Assembly (NCBI RefSeq): GCF_019669905.1
Contig: NZ_AP019777.1
Coordinates: forward strand, 1,488,001-1,552,000
DNA: 64,000 nucleotides
Direction of reading: 5' to 3'
Source of the DNA: Methylomonas koyamae
GTDB taxonomy: Bacteria; Pseudomonadota; Gammaproteobacteria; Methylococcales; Methylomonadaceae
The number at the start of each line of letters is the position of its first letter. The stretch's first letter is position 1. Below, piece by piece: positions 37,099 to 47,001 of the stretch. The notes below the pieces were generated by a model. The model was not told the DNA's origin. It did not search any database and saw only the letters and a program-made list of their open reading frames with translations. A program made the translations under genes and the position numbers.

Positions 37099-37473
37099 AT
37101 GTCCAAGCATAACTTCACGATTCACCATGCCAGCCTCATCGTTTCCGACACCGAGCAGTCGTTGCAATTTTATCGGGACGTGCTCGACATGCAGCCCATA
37201 GAACGGCCGCCACTGCCGTTTCCGGGCGCCTGGCTGGCGATCGGCGACCAGCAGATACATTTGCTGGAGCTGGAAAACCCCGACCCGACCAGCGGCCGGC
37301 CGGCGCACGGTGGCCGCGACCGCCATGTGGCGATGCATATCGATTCGGTTGACGTGTTACGCAACGATTTGGATGCGGCCGGCGTCGCCTATACCCTGAG
37401 CATTTCCGGGCGGCGGGCTTTATTTTGCCGAGATCGCGACGGCAATGCGCTGGAGTTCATCGAGCGGGTTTGA
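37099..37473 (+). CDS. Glyoxalase/VOC superfamily protein
   Basis: 124 residues from the ATG at 37099 (the TTG at 37084 would add five). The paired beta-alpha-beta-beta-beta modules are visible: FTIHHASLIVSDTEQSLQFYRDVL, then LAIGDQQIHLLELENP, HVAMHIDSVDVLRNDL and LFCRDRDGNALEFIE, with His, His and Glu as likely metal ligands. It belongs with glyoxalase I, extradiol dioxygenases and fosfomycin resistance proteins; substrate unknown. It follows the hyi-type gene after 31 bases. Confidence 0.85.
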   Translation: MSKHNFTIHHASLIVSDTEQSLQFYRDVLDMQPIERPPLPFPGAWLAIGDQQIHLLELENPDPTSGRPAHGGRDRHVAMHIDSVDVLRNDLDAAGVAYTLSISGRRALFCRDRDGNALEFIERV

Positions 37474-37477
37474 GCGT

Positions 37478-38011
37478 ATGCGATCCGGGCGTATTCTGTA
37501 CGGCGGTTTGGCGATAGCCAGTTTGGCGATGCTGTTATTCGTTGCCGGTTTTTTTTGTTTTCGGCTTGGCTTGGCTTTGCTGGCCGGTCTTTTTTACGCG
37601 GTAGCCGGCAAGTTTCTGTTATTGGCCTTCGTCGGTCTGGGTTTATTTGGCCTGTTTGCCCTGGCAAAAGCGCTGTATCGGCAGTTGTGCGGCTATTTCC
37701 GGCGCGACGTTACGGAAATGCGTTGCTGGTTTGCGCTGCGTAACCAAGTTCGAGACGCCGGTTTGCGTGCCGCCGCGGAGGCACGGCAATTGCATTACCG
37801 CATGCAACTCCAACGCGGCCGGCTCGCGGCTGCAAACCACCGCAAGCATCTGCAGCAATTGTGCCAGGCAATCGATGGCGAATTGGCATCGGTCCGCAAT
37901 CGTCTGCCCGCCGCGACTTATAAATCCCTACGTAAATCGCTGCGGCGGCATTACAAACAGGCGGATGCGGCCGCCATGCTGGCTTTGCGCAACCAATTGC
38001 CATGTCTGTGA
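37478..38011 (+). CDS. Membrane protein with a basic helical tail, unknown function
   Basis: 177 residues from the ATG at 37478, five bases after the VOC stop. Two hydrophobic segments (about 8-30 and 32-60) are followed by a strongly basic, coiled-coil-like tail (MQLQRGRLAAANHRKHLQ, then KSLRKSLRRHYKQADAAA). No family is recognised. Its last 10 bases overlap the next gene, which also encodes a coiled-coil protein, so the two may form a complex. Confidence 0.65.
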   Translation: MRSGRILYGGLAIASLAMLLFVAGFFCFRLGLALLAGLFYAVAGKFLLLAFVGLGLFGLFALAKALYRQLCGYFRRDVTEMRCWFALRNQVRDAGLRAAAEARQLHYRMQLQRGRLAAANHRKHLQQLCQAIDGELASVRNRLPAATYKSLRKSLRRHYKQADAAAMLALRNQLPCL

Positions 38012-38553
38012 TACGGCGCTGGTTAGCGGAAGCCTTGGGATTTTATCGGCGTAGCGCCGACGATCAGCTGCATTGGCGCTTGTCCAGGCAGGGCGACCTG
38101 GCGCAACTGCGCCGGGAGCAGGCCTTGGCCGAGCAGGCGCTGGTGGCGGAACTGAAACAACGCAGCCAGCAGTTGGCCCACGAACTGGCCTTGAACAAGG
38201 CGCGCAACAATAACGAATTGGCGATGCTGAAGACCCGATGCCGGCAGGACTTGCAGGATTACCAGCAATATCTGCAATCGCTCGATAAACTGAAAGACTC
38301 GCTTCGCCGCAGCTATGCGCATTTGCCGGAGGCGGTTGCGTTTACCATCCACCACCACGCCAAGCAGTTGTTGAATCGGATGTGGGAAGCCGACGAGCCG
38401 CAGCAGAAATTGAAAATAGAAATGCAATTGCTGCAATTCATGGCGGCCGTGCACGAAGACAGCCGGGCGTCGTTGCAGTCGGATGCGGTGGAAGGCCTGC
38501 CGCAACGGGCGTTGGCCTGTATCGACGCCGATTTTGAAAATCAAATCGGCTGA
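38002..38553 (+). CDS. Soluble coiled-coil protein of unknown function
   Basis: 183 residues. A long heptad-rich region (about 30-105, LRREQALAEQALVAELKQ onward, with KLKDSLRRSYAH) is followed by a helical C-terminus. No membrane segment, no known family. The ATG at 38002 lies inside the 3' end of the previous gene, indicating translational coupling. Its 3' end overlaps the trkA stop on the other strand by 13 bases. Confidence 0.65.
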   Translation: MSVIRRWLAEALGFYRRSADDQLHWRLSRQGDLAQLRREQALAEQALVAELKQRSQQLAHELALNKARNNNELAMLKTRCRQDLQDYQQYLQSLDKLKDSLRRSYAHLPEAVAFTIHHHAKQLLNRMWEADEPQQKLKIEMQLLQFMAAVHEDSRASLQSDAVEGLPQRALACIDADFENQIG

Positions 38554-39896
38554 AAGTACTCCTCGATATCCTTAATCAGCTTCTTGTTCAGCGCGAACAT
38601 CACCACGTGATCGCCTTCGGCGAACACCGTGTCGTGGTGCACCGGAATTACTTCCTTTTCTCGAATCAATGCGCCGAGAATCACGCCGTCGGGCAAGTTG
38701 ACCTGGTCCACCCTAAGGCCGACCACAGAAGACGAGTTCTTGCTGCGGTGGGCAATGGCTTCGATGGCTTCGGCGCTGCCGCCGCAAACCGAGCTGACGC
38801 CGACCACGTCGCCTTTGCGGACGTGTTTCAGAATGCCGCCCAGCGTTTCCAGCTTGGGTTGAATCGCCAGATCGATATCGCTGCCGTCCAACAGCTTTAA
38901 ATAAGAGTTGTTATTGACCAGACAGATCGACTTTTTTGCGCCCAGTTTTTTGGCCAGGCCGGCGGAAATCAGGTTGATGCCGTCGTTATTGGTAATGGCG
39001 CAGAACAAATCGATGTTTTCGATCATTTCTTCCTGCAGCAACGATTCGTCGGTACAGTCGCCGTGCAAAATCAAGGTATGGCGCAGATCGTTGGCGATTT
39101 CCCGAGCCCGGTTGATGTCCTTCTCGATGATTTTGACGTGGTAATTGTGCTGCAAAGCAATGCCCAGGCGTTTGCCGACGTGGCCGCCGCCGGCCAACAT
39201 GATGGTCTTGATCGGCGATTCCAGTTTGTGCAGGTCGATCAAGGTTTTCAGGACTTTTTCGCGCGGGCAGACGAAAAACACCTCGTCCCCGGTGGCAATG
39301 ACTGCCTCGCCATTGACTGGAATCGCCTTGCCGTCGCGGAAGATCGCTGCAACCCGGATCATGCTGTCGGCCAATTTCTCCTTGACGGCTTGAATGCGTT
39401 TGCCGGTCAGGAAGCCGGTCGGCACGACCCGGATCGAAAATAGCCGGACCAAACCGTCGGCGAATTCCGATACGTGCAGGGCGCCGGGATATTTGATCAG
39501 GTTGTGGATGGATTCGGTGACGACTTGTTCCGGGCTGATGACGATATCGATGCCGCCCGGTTCGAATAATTGCGGATGGTTCAGGAAGTCGATTGCCCGT
39601 ACCCTGGCGATGGTTTTCGGTTTGCTGTACAGCGTGTTGATTACCTGGCAGGCCAGCATGTTGGTTTCGTCGCGGTCGGTGACAGCAATCACCATGTCGG
39701 CGTCGCGGATGCCGGCCTGTTCCAAAATGCTGGGATGGGCGGCGTTGCCTTCGATGGTGGCGATATCGAGGCGGCCTTTCAACTCCGTCAACAGGTTGGG
39801 GTTTTTGTCGATGACGACAATATCGTTCTCTTCGCTGGCCAATGCGCCGGCAACCGATGAGCCGGTTACGCCGGCACCTAGTATCACTATTTTCAT
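38541..39896 (-). CDS. trkA: Trk potassium uptake system NAD-binding component TrkA
   Basis: 451 residues from MKIVILGAG (ATG at 39896). Two tandem RCK units: the first Rossmann loop ILGAGVTGSSVAGAL with VIDKNP, the second IMLAGGGHVGKRLGIAL with IIEKDINRAREIA, each followed by a TrkA_C domain (FPDGLVR-type and LPDGVILGALIREKEVIPV). TrkA is the cytoplasmic gating ring of the TrkH/TrkG potassium channel. The trkH gene is not adjacent. It converges with the coiled-coil gene and is divergent from secA. Confidence 0.93.
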   Translation of the reverse strand: MKIVILGAGVTGSSVAGALASEENDIVVIDKNPNLLTELKGRLDIATIEGNAAHPSILEQAGIRDADMVIAVTDRDETNMLACQVINTLYSKPKTIARVRAIDFLNHPQLFEPGGIDIVISPEQVVTESIHNLIKYPGALHVSEFADGLVRLFSIRVVPTGFLTGKRIQAVKEKLADSMIRVAAIFRDGKAIPVNGEAVIATGDEVFFVCPREKVLKTLIDLHKLESPIKTIMLAGGGHVGKRLGIALQHNYHVKIIEKDINRAREIANDLRHTLILHGDCTDESLLQEEMIENIDLFCAITNNDGINLISAGLAKKLGAKKSICLVNNNSYLKLLDGSDIDLAIQPKLETLGGILKHVRKGDVVGVSSVCGGSAEAIEAIAHRSKNSSSVVGLRVDQVNLPDGVILGALIREKEVIPVHHDTVFAEGDHVVMFALNKKLIKDIEEYFQPI

Positions 39897-40187
39897 AAAA
39901 CTCAACGCCGGAAATATGGGCTTGTAGGATATTTTCCGCGAGAACGAACGCCTGTTGGGTTAAAGGCCGCGGATTATACGCCGATCGCTGGGCATGTCCA
40001 CGGCAAAACCGAGGCCTGGTGTCCGTTCGACTCGCTGCCGGCGTCGCGGCCGAGCGCTCAAGCGCAATAGCGGACAAACGCATCCATCGCGGCGGCCGGT
40101 CCACTGCGTTAGCCTTGTTTTCTGGTCATCGCCGCCGCATAACGTTTATAATCGCAAACTTTGGTTCACTCTCACACTGGAAGTATC

Positions 40188-42932
40188 ATGCTGGGTAAGC
40201 TGGTTAAAATGGTAGTTGGCAGCCGCAACGACAGGCTGGTCAAGAAGAAACGCAAGCTGGTCAAGAAAGTCAATGCGCTGGCCGCCGAGTACGAAAAATT
40301 ATCCGACGCCGCTTTGCAAGGCAAAACTCAGGAGTTCCGCGACCGCCTGGCCCAGGGCGAAAAACTCGACGATTTGTTACCGGAAGCGTTCGCCGCGGTC
40401 CGCGAAGCTTCCACCCGCGTGTTCGGCATGCGCCATTTCGACGTGCAGTTGATCGGCGGTATGGTGTTGCACAGCGGCAAGATCGCCGAGATGAAAACCG
40501 GTGAGGGTAAAACCCTGATGGCGACCTTGGCGGCGTACTTGAACGCATTGCCCGGCAAAGGCGTTCACGTGGTCACGGTCAACGATTACCTGGCGCGGCG
40601 CGACGCCGAATGGATGGGCCGGCTATACGGATTTCTGGGCTTGACCACTGGCGTCATCGTCAGCGATTTGACTCACGAACAGCGTAAATCGGCATATGCC
40701 GCCGACATCACCTACGGCACCAATAACGAATTCGGTTTCGACTATCTGCGCGACAACATGGCGTTCAGTCTGGAACAGAAAGTCCAGCGCGAGCTGCATT
40801 TTGCCATCGTCGACGAGGTGGACTCTATCCTGATCGACGAGGCCAGAACGCCGTTGATTATCTCCGGCCAAGCCGAGGGCAGTACCGACATTTACTTGAC
40901 CACCAACAGCATCATCCCGTACCTGACCAAACAGGAAAAGGCCGAAGATCCGGAGCAGCAGGACAAAATGCCGGGCGATTACGCGGTCGATGAAAAGCAG
41001 CGGCAAATCCATTTGACCGAAGCCGGTTACGAAAATGTCGAACGCTTGCTCCACGAGCAAGGCTTGATTCCGGAAGGCTCCACCTTGTACGACCCGGTCA
41101 ACATCCGCTTGATGCACTACCTGAACGCATCGTTGCGGGCGCATGTGCTGTTTCAGCGCGATGTCGATTACGTGGTCAAAGACGGCCAAGTCATCATCGT
41201 CGACGAATTCACCGGCCGGATGATGATGGGCCGGCGCTGGTCCGAGGGCTTGCACCAGGCGATGGAGGCCAAGGAAGGGGTGCCGATTCAAAACGAGAAC
41301 CAGACCCTGGCTTCGATTACCTTCCAGAACTATTTTCGCCTGTACCACAAGCTGTCCGGCATGACCGGTACCGCCGATACCGAAGCGTTCGAGTTGAACA
41401 AAATCTACGGCTTGGAAGTAGTCGTGATTCCGACCCATCGGCCGATGATCCGCAAGGATATGGGCGACTTGGTCTACCTGTCGGCTCGCGAGAAATACAA
41501 AGCCGTAATCGAAGATATCAAGGATTGTACCAAACGCGGCCAACCGGTCTTGGTCGGTACCACGTCGATCGAAAATTCCGAACGGATTTCGGCGATGCTG
41601 CGCGAGCAGGGTATCAAGCACGAAGTTCTGAACGCGAAACAACACGAGCGCGAAGCTCACATCATCGAAATGGCCGGGTTGCCCGGTGCAGTGACAATTG
41701 CGACCAACATGGCCGGCCGCGGTACCGACATCGTCTTGGGCGGCAATTTGAATGCCGAGCTCGAAGCGTTGGGGCCGGATGCCAGCGAAGCCGACAAGGA
41801 ACGCGTGCGCGGCGCCTGGCTGGATCGGCACGAGCAAGTCCTGGCCAGCGGCGGTCTGCACGTGATCGGTTCCGAACGCCACGAATCGCGGCGGATCGAC
41901 AACCAGTTGCGCGGCCGTTCCGGCCGGCAGGGCGATCCCGGTTCCACCCGGTTTTATTTGTCGCTGGAAGACGATTTGATGCGGATTTTCGCCTCGGAAC
42001 GGGTAGCGTCTCTGATGCAAAAGTTGGGCATGGAAGAGGGCGAGGCCATCGAGCATCCCTGGGTGACGCGTTCAATCGAAAGCGCGCAGCGCAAGGTCGA
42101 GAACCGCAACTTCGATATCCGTAAGGAAATTCTGGCCTACGACGACGTTGCCAATGACCAACGGAAAGTCATTTACGCCCAACGCAACGAGTTGATGGCG
42201 GCGGAAGATATCAGCGACATCATCACCGCGATTCGCGCCGACGTGTTGAACGACGCGATCACGCAATTCATCCCGCCGAAAACGATGGAAGAACAGTGGG
42301 ACGTGCGCGGCCTGGAAGCTCATCTGCAGCAGGAATTCCATTTGCAATTCCCTCTGGCTGAGTGGCTGGATGCCGACCGCAGCTTGAACGAGCAGAAATT
42401 GCGCCAGTTGATCGTCGATAAGGCCGCCGAGGAAAGCCTGCGCCGCGAACAAACCGTCGGCACCCAAGTCATGCGCCATTTCGAGAAATCGGTGATGTTG
42501 CAAGTGCTGGACAACGCTTGGAAAGAACACTTGGCGGCCATGGACCAATTGCGCCAAGGCATCCATTTCCGCGGTTATGCGCAAAAGGATCCGAAGCAGG
42601 AGTACAAGCGCGAATCTTTCCAAATGTTCAACAGCTTGCTGGACCATATCAAGCACGAAGTCGTGACGATTTTGGCTCGGGTGCAAATTGCGCGGGAAGA
42701 GGACGTACAGGCTATCGACGAGCAGCGCCAGACACCGCAGGAAATGCATTTCGAACACGCCGAGGCGCAATCGGTATTCGAAGACACTTCGGAGGCGCAA
42801 GTCGAGGCGGAGCCGGAAACCGGTTCGGCGGAACAACCTTTCGTGCGCCATGGCGCCAAGGTCGGCCGTAACGACCCCTGTCCCTGCGGATCGGGCAAAA
42901 AGTACAAGCAGTGCCATGGTAAGCTCGATTGA
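40188..42932 (+). CDS. secA: Preprotein translocase ATPase SecA
   Basis: 914 residues from ATG 40188 ([15 protein letters not shown]). Walker A is in [12 protein letters not shown], Walker B/DEAD-like in [20 protein letters not shown], and [10 protein letters not shown] with [15 protein letters not shown] mark the second RecA fold. The C-terminal zinc motif [18 protein letters not shown] binds SecB. It drives preproteins through SecYEG. An upstream in-frame start adds nine residues unlike the family and was rejected. It lies 291 gene-free bases from trkA, which should hold its promoter. Confidence 0.97.
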   Translation: MLGKLVKMVVGSRNDRLVKKKRKLVKKVNALAAEYEKLSDAALQGKTQEFRDRLAQGEKLDDLLPEAFAAVREASTRVFGMRHFDVQLIGGMVLHSGKIAEMKTGEGKTLMATLAAYLNALPGKGVHVVTVNDYLARRDAEWMGRLYGFLGLTTGVIVSDLTHEQRKSAYAADITYGTNNEFGFDYLRDNMAFSLEQKVQRELHFAIVDEVDSILIDEARTPLIISGQAEGSTDIYLTTNSIIPYLTKQEKAEDPEQQDKMPGDYAVDEKQRQIHLTEAGYENVERLLHEQGLIPEGSTLYDPVNIRLMHYLNASLRAHVLFQRDVDYVVKDGQVIIVDEFTGRMMMGRRWSEGLHQAMEAKEGVPIQNENQTLASITFQNYFRLYHKLSGMTGTADTEAFELNKIYGLEVVVIPTHRPMIRKDMGDLVYLSAREKYKAVIEDIKDCTKRGQPVLVGTTSIENSERISAMLREQGIKHEVLNAKQHEREAHIIEMAGLPGAVTIATNMAGRGTDIVLGGNLNAELEALGPDASEADKERVRGAWLDRHEQVLASGGLHVIGSERHESRRIDNQLRGRSGRQGDPGSTRFYLSLEDDLMRIFASERVASLMQKLGMEEGEAIEHPWVTRSIESAQRKVENRNFDIRKEILAYDDVANDQRKVIYAQRNELMAAEDISDIITAIRADVLNDAITQFIPPKTMEEQWDVRGLEAHLQQEFHLQFPLAEWLDADRSLNEQKLRQLIVDKAAEESLRREQTVGTQVMRHFEKSVMLQVLDNAWKEHLAAMDQLRQGIHFRGYAQKDPKQEYKRESFQMFNSLLDHIKHEVVTILARVQIAREEDVQAIDEQRQTPQEMHFEHAEAQSVFEDTSEAQVEAEPETGSAEQPFVRHGAKVGRNDPCPCGSGKKYKQCHGKLD

Positions 42933-43060
42933 TCGTGGTTGCGGTGCCGCTTAAGTGGCGGCGCCGCTCAGAATCGGTGCCCGGAGTTTAGAAGTCGGCT
43001 CGCCGTTGCCAATCCCGCGGCACCAGGCTTAATCGTCCACTAGTTCCAAAGGTAATCACT

Positions 43061-45562
43061 ATGCCGCATAGAGTTTTTCATAAAAGCAGTCCCGCCGCCG
43101 ATATCACCAAACTGCCGAAACTCGGCATGGAAAAGAAGCATTTAATCGCCGATTTCAAGCATTACTACAGCCACCGGCTCGGTCGCGACGAAAATTGCCG
43201 CTCGCCCCATTACGCCTACGAGGCGCTATCGCTGGCCATCAGCGACCGCTTGGTGGAACGTTGGAAAAAGACCTACAACGTTTACCGCGATTCGGATTGT
43301 AAAAAAGCCTTTTACTTATCGATGGAATTTCTGATCGGCCGATCCCTGAGCAACGCGATGTTGAATCTGGGCGTCGATACCGTCGTCAAACAGGCTTTGT
43401 ACGATTTGGGTCTGGAGATGGAAGAACTGGTGGAAAGCGAGCCGGATGCCGGTTTGGGCAACGGCGGTTTGGGCCGGTTGGCAGCCTGTTTTATCGATAG
43501 TTGCGCCACCTTGCAATTGCCGGTTACCGGCTACGGATTGCGCTACGAATACGGCATGTTTTCCCAGCAAATCGTCAACGGCGAGCAGGTCGAGCGCCCC
43601 GACCACTGGTTAAGGATGGGCAACGTCTGGGAAATCGAGCGTCCGGAATACATGCACCGGATCAAATTCGGCGGCCGCACCCAAAGTCATATCGACGAAA
43701 AAGGCCATAAGCGTACCAGTTGGATCGAAACCCACGACGTGTTGGCCATGCCTTACGATACGCCGGTGCCGGGTTACAAAAACGGCACGGTCAATACCTT
43801 GCGGCTATGGAAAGCCATCGCGACCGAAGAATTCAATCTGCAGGAATTCAATGCCGGCGACTATGCCGAGGCCGTCGCCGAAAAAAATACCGCGGAAAAC
43901 ATCACGATGGTGTTGTATCCGAACGATGCCAACGAGAACGGCAAGGCCTTGCGCTTGCAACAACAGTATTTGTTGGCTTCCGCTAGTCTGCAGGACGTGA
44001 TTGCCAACTGGGTCGGCCGGCACGGCAACAATTTTGCCAAATTCGCCGAGAAAAATTGTTTTCAGCTCAACGACACCCATCCCAGCATCGCCGTCGCCGA
44101 ATTAATGCGTTTATTGATGGATATTCACGGCCTGTCCTGGAAAGAGGCCTGGAACATCACGCGCAGTACCATGGCCTATACCAACCACACGCTGTTGCCG
44201 GAAGCGTTGGAAAAATGGTCGGTCCGGCTGATGCAAACCCTGTTGCCGCGCTTGATGGAGATCATCTTCGACATCAACGCCCATTTCATGGCCGAGGTTT
44301 CGGCGCGCTGGCCGGGAGACGGTCCGCGGATGGCGCGGATGTCGATTATTGAAGAGGGGCCGGAAAAACAAGTGCGGATGGCCTTCCTTGCTATCGTCGG
44401 CAGTTTTTCGGTCAACGGTGTCGCCGAACTGCATTCCAAATTGTTGAAGGAAGGCCTGTTCAAGGATTTTTACGAATTATGGCCGAATAAATTCAACAAC
44501 AAAACCAATGGCGTAACGCCACGGCGTTGGCTGGCCGGCTGCAATCCGGAACTGGCGGAATTGATCACCGAAACCATAGGCGACGCCTGGGTCACCGATT
44601 TGTCGCAATTGGCCAAATTACGGCCCTATGCGGAGGATGCCGCATTTCGCCAGAAATGGTACGAACTGAACCGCGCCAGCAAACAACGGCTGGTCGATTA
44701 CAAGAAAGAAGAGCACGACATCGAAATCAACGTCGACGCATTGTTCGACGTGCAGGTCAAACGCATCCACGAGTACAAACGCCAGATTCTGAACGTGTTG
44801 CACGTGATTCATCTGTACGACCGGATCAAACGCGGCGATAGCGCGAACTGGGTCGACCGTTGCGTGCTGATCGGCGGCAAGGCGGCACCCGGCTATGTGA
44901 TGGCCAAGAAAATCATCAAATTGATCAACAACGTGGCCAACGTGATCAACGACGACCCCGATGTCGGCGACAAACTGAAACTGGTGTTCATGCCGAATTA
45001 CTGCGTCTCGGCCATGGAAAAAATTTGCCCCGGCGCCGATCTGTCCGAGCAGATTTCGACGGCCGGCAAAGAAGCCTCAGGGACCGGTAACATGAAGTTC
45101 ATGATGAACGGCGCCTTGACGATAGGTACGCTGGACGGTGCCAACATCGAGATTCGCGAAGAAGTCGGCGCCGAGAATTTCTTCCTGTTCGGTCTGACCG
45201 AAGCGGAAGTGGAAGCCTTGCGCCCGCATTACGATCCGCAATCCTATATTAATCAGGATACCGATTTGCAGGGCGTGATGCGCTTGCTGGAATGCGGCCA
45301 TTTCAACCAGTTCGAGCCGGGCATCTTCGACGACATTATCGGTTCGATCAAAAGTCCGCACGACCCATGGATGACGATCGCCGATTTCCGCAGCTATATC
45401 GATGCTCAGCGCCGGGTGGATTTGGCCTACCGCGACCAGGAACGCTGGACCAAAATGAGCATTATCAACACTGCCGCCAGCGGCAAGTTTTCCACCGACC
45501 GTACCATCAGCGAATACAACCGGGATATCTGGAAGCTGGCACCGGTCAAGGTGGAAAACTGA
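43061..45562 (+). CDS. glgP: Glycogen/maltodextrin phosphorylase
   Basis: 833 residues, full length. It releases glucose-1-phosphate from glycogen. Family landmarks: EPDAGLGNGGLGRLAACF (about residues 127-144), FQLNDTHPSIAVAEL, TNGVTPRRWL and the pyridoxal phosphate site in EASGTGNMKFMMNGALT, where Lys binds the cofactor. GDGPRMARM also matches. It lies 128 bases after secA and is followed after 7 bases by trmL. Confidence 0.96.
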   Translation: MPHRVFHKSSPAADITKLPKLGMEKKHLIADFKHYYSHRLGRDENCRSPHYAYEALSLAISDRLVERWKKTYNVYRDSDCKKAFYLSMEFLIGRSLSNAMLNLGVDTVVKQALYDLGLEMEELVESEPDAGLGNGGLGRLAACFIDSCATLQLPVTGYGLRYEYGMFSQQIVNGEQVERPDHWLRMGNVWEIERPEYMHRIKFGGRTQSHIDEKGHKRTSWIETHDVLAMPYDTPVPGYKNGTVNTLRLWKAIATEEFNLQEFNAGDYAEAVAEKNTAENITMVLYPNDANENGKALRLQQQYLLASASLQDVIANWVGRHGNNFAKFAEKNCFQLNDTHPSIAVAELMRLLMDIHGLSWKEAWNITRSTMAYTNHTLLPEALEKWSVRLMQTLLPRLMEIIFDINAHFMAEVSARWPGDGPRMARMSIIEEGPEKQVRMAFLAIVGSFSVNGVAELHSKLLKEGLFKDFYELWPNKFNNKTNGVTPRRWLAGCNPELAELITETIGDAWVTDLSQLAKLRPYAEDAAFRQKWYELNRASKQRLVDYKKEEHDIEINVDALFDVQVKRIHEYKRQILNVLHVIHLYDRIKRGDSANWVDRCVLIGGKAAPGYVMAKKIIKLINNVANVINDDPDVGDKLKLVFMPNYCVSAMEKICPGADLSEQISTAGKEASGTGNMKFMMNGALTIGTLDGANIEIREEVGAENFFLFGLTEAEVEALRPHYDPQSYINQDTDLQGVMRLLECGHFNQFEPGIFDDIIGSIKSPHDPWMTIADFRSYIDAQRRVDLAYRDQERWTKMSIINTAASGKFSTDRTISEYNRDIWKLAPVKVEN

Positions 45563-45569
45563 CGGCGCA

Positions 45570-46052
45570 ATGCTGGATATCGTCCTGTTCGAGCCGGAAA
45601 TTCCGGCCAATACCGGCAATATCATCCGGCTTTGTGCCAACACCGGCGCCCATCTGCATTTAATCCAGCCGCTGGGTTTCGATTTGGACGACAAGCGTTT
45701 GCGCCGGGCCGGCCTGGATTACCACGAGTGGGTGAATATCCGCCAATATGCGTCCTTGGCGGATTATGTGCAAAAAGCCAAGCCCAACCGCTTGTTCGCG
45801 TTAACGACCAAAGGGTCGGTCGTCTATAGCGAGGTGAGCTTCCAGCCGGGCGATGCCTTGTTGTTCGGTCCCGAGACCCGCGGCTTGCCGGCCGCGTTTC
45901 TCGGCGACCACCCGGCACAGCTCCAACTCTACCTACCCATGCGCAAGGAAAGCCGTAGCCTGAATCTGTCCAATACGGTTGCGGTTGTGCTTTATGAAGC
46001 GATGAAGCAACTGCGATTTCCGGATGTTGTGATCAAACCGCGTCTGGTTTGA
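45570..46052 (+). CDS. trmL: tRNA (cytidine/uridine-34-2'-O)-methyltransferase TrmL
   Basis: 160 residues, the usual size for this SPOUT methyltransferase. It methylates the wobble base of tRNA-Leu isoacceptors. The trefoil-knot motifs are in place: FEPEIPANTGNIIRLCANTG at the start, LLFGPETRGLPAAFL in the middle and LPMRKESRSLNLSNTVAVVLYE at the end. The ATG lies 7 bases after the glgP stop. Confidence 0.95.
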   Translation: MLDIVLFEPEIPANTGNIIRLCANTGAHLHLIQPLGFDLDDKRLRRAGLDYHEWVNIRQYASLADYVQKAKPNRLFALTTKGSVVYSEVSFQPGDALLFGPETRGLPAAFLGDHPAQLQLYLPMRKESRSLNLSNTVAVVLYEAMKQLRFPDVVIKPRLV

Positions 46053-46238
46053 GCGTCGGCCCACGGCGTAACGGTCATCCGCTATTTTTTGGATCGGTAT
46101 GTCTGCGGGCGGAGTGCGGCGGAGCCAGTAGTGGAGCACCTTGCTTGCTAGGCGGCGGCATTGCCGGCCCGGTTACGAAGCGCTTTATGCCTGATGCGCG
46201 GCCTCGCCGGAGCGCTGAGCCGGCATCCCGTTCGATCC

Positions 46239-46622
46239 CTACTCTTTACCGTTTTTATTTTTGCGATAAGTTTGCGCCGCGTAATTCTTGGCTTGGTCTT
46301 TAGAATTTTCCGAAAAGAAATTTTTGTAAAAACCGCCGTTTCGGTCGGCGATTGCCCGGCAAACATCTTTGAACAAGCCGGTGTTGTCGATCACCGCTCG
46401 CGGGCTCAGGCCGTGCTGATTGGTCAGATAATAGGAAACGCCCATCAGATAGGCCTTTTCCCGGCCGTTGAGTTTAATCAGAAGCTTTTTTTGTTTGTCG
46501 TAAACATAATACGACGTCAACGCCAGCAGGCTCAGGCCCAGAAATTTGGTCCACAACAGGATGTAGGATTTATCTTCGAAAAGTGTTTGGCCCTTGTGCA
46601 GTATGGCTTCGGTTCTGGTCAT
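46239..46622 (-). CDS. Small membrane-anchored protein of unknown function
   Basis: 127 residues. One hydrophobic segment near residues 21-42 (LLWTKFLGLSLLALTSYYV) and a hydrophilic C-terminus with Lys/Asn repeats (YAAQTYRKNKNGKE). GAGGA lies upstream of the ATG. No family recognised. It is convergent with trmL; upstream, 255 bases away, lies the candidate sigma-54 RNA on the opposite strand. Confidence 0.6.
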   Translation of the reverse strand: MTRTEAILHKGQTLFEDKSYILLWTKFLGLSLLALTSYYVYDKQKKLLIKLNGREKAYLMGVSYYLTNQHGLSPRAVIDNTGLFKDVCRAIADRNGGFYKNFFSENSKDQAKNYAAQTYRKNKNGKE

Positions 46623-46772
46623 GATTGTCCTCGTCAGAAATATCCGCCCATATTAATTTAACCGGCTGGCGCTGTCCAAATCGCCGTGCGGCCTCAGGCG
46701 GAAGCAAAATCGGCACTACCAAATTTATATGCGATATGCGGGAATAGCCACTTCGCTCGCAACGAAGATTGG

Positions 46773-46814
46773 TTTTGGTGCAAGGGCCGGCCGATTCTGC
46801 CTGTTTGTGGTGCA
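46773..46814. promoter_or_regulatory. Two NtrC half-site-like motifs
   Basis: TTTTGGTGCA (46773-46782) and TGTGGTGCA (46806-46814) each match one arm of the NtrC palindrome (TGCACCA-N3-TGGTGCA). Their equivalent bases are 32 apart (three helical turns) and they lie about 65-100 bases upstream of the sigma-54 promoter at 46877. No complete palindrome is present, so binding is tentative. Confidence 0.4.
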
Positions 46815-46876
46815 TTGGGCGTGCGGGATTCGTCGGATAAGCGTTGAAAGTGGCTTGGAATGGCTTGTTCTTGTTT

Positions 46877-46892
46877 TGGCACTAACTTTGCT
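46877..46892 (+). promoter_or_regulatory. Consensus sigma-54 promoter without a downstream gene
   Basis: TGGCACTAACTTTGCT is a full match to TGGCAC-N5-TTGCW with correct -24/-12 spacing. Downstream on this strand there is no ordinary gene but an intrinsic terminator ending near 46980. The predicted start is near 46903. Confidence 0.8.
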
Positions 46893-46902
46893 TTGTTGAA
46901 AG

Positions 46903-46979
46903 TGTGTGTTGTTACTCCTACCTGTTCTCATGTGTGGACGCTACGCCCTAATTGGACATCCAAGCAGGGCGTTTTTTTT
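46903..46979 (+). ncRNA. Candidate sigma-54-dependent small RNA of about 75 nt
   Basis: Bounded by the sigma-54 promoter at 46877-46892 and the terminator hairpin at 46943-46979. The body is a pyrimidine-rich unstructured stretch (GTTACTCCTACCTGTTCTC) before the hairpin, the usual build of a trans-acting RNA with a free 5' seed. It contains a 33-codon frame (46930-47031) starting MCGRYAL with no ribosome binding site, so a coding relic is the alternative. Nothing here was recognised as a named RNA. Confidence 0.5.
46943..46979 (+). terminator. Strong intrinsic terminator
   Basis: ACGCCCT (46943-46949) pairs with AGGGCGT (46966-46972), enclosing an inner TTGGA/TCCAA stem, followed by a run of eight T (46972-46979). 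On the minus strand no T-run follows, so it serves a plus-strand transcript and not yjdM. Confidence 0.85.
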
Positions 46980-47001
46980 GCGTCCGGCAAAAGCCCCCGG
47001 A

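Noticed and set aside
40623..42056. 477-codon frame antisense to secA (also 42072-42917)
   Set aside because: Shadow of secA; composition rich in His/Gln/Val from complementing GC-biased codons and no recognisable domain.
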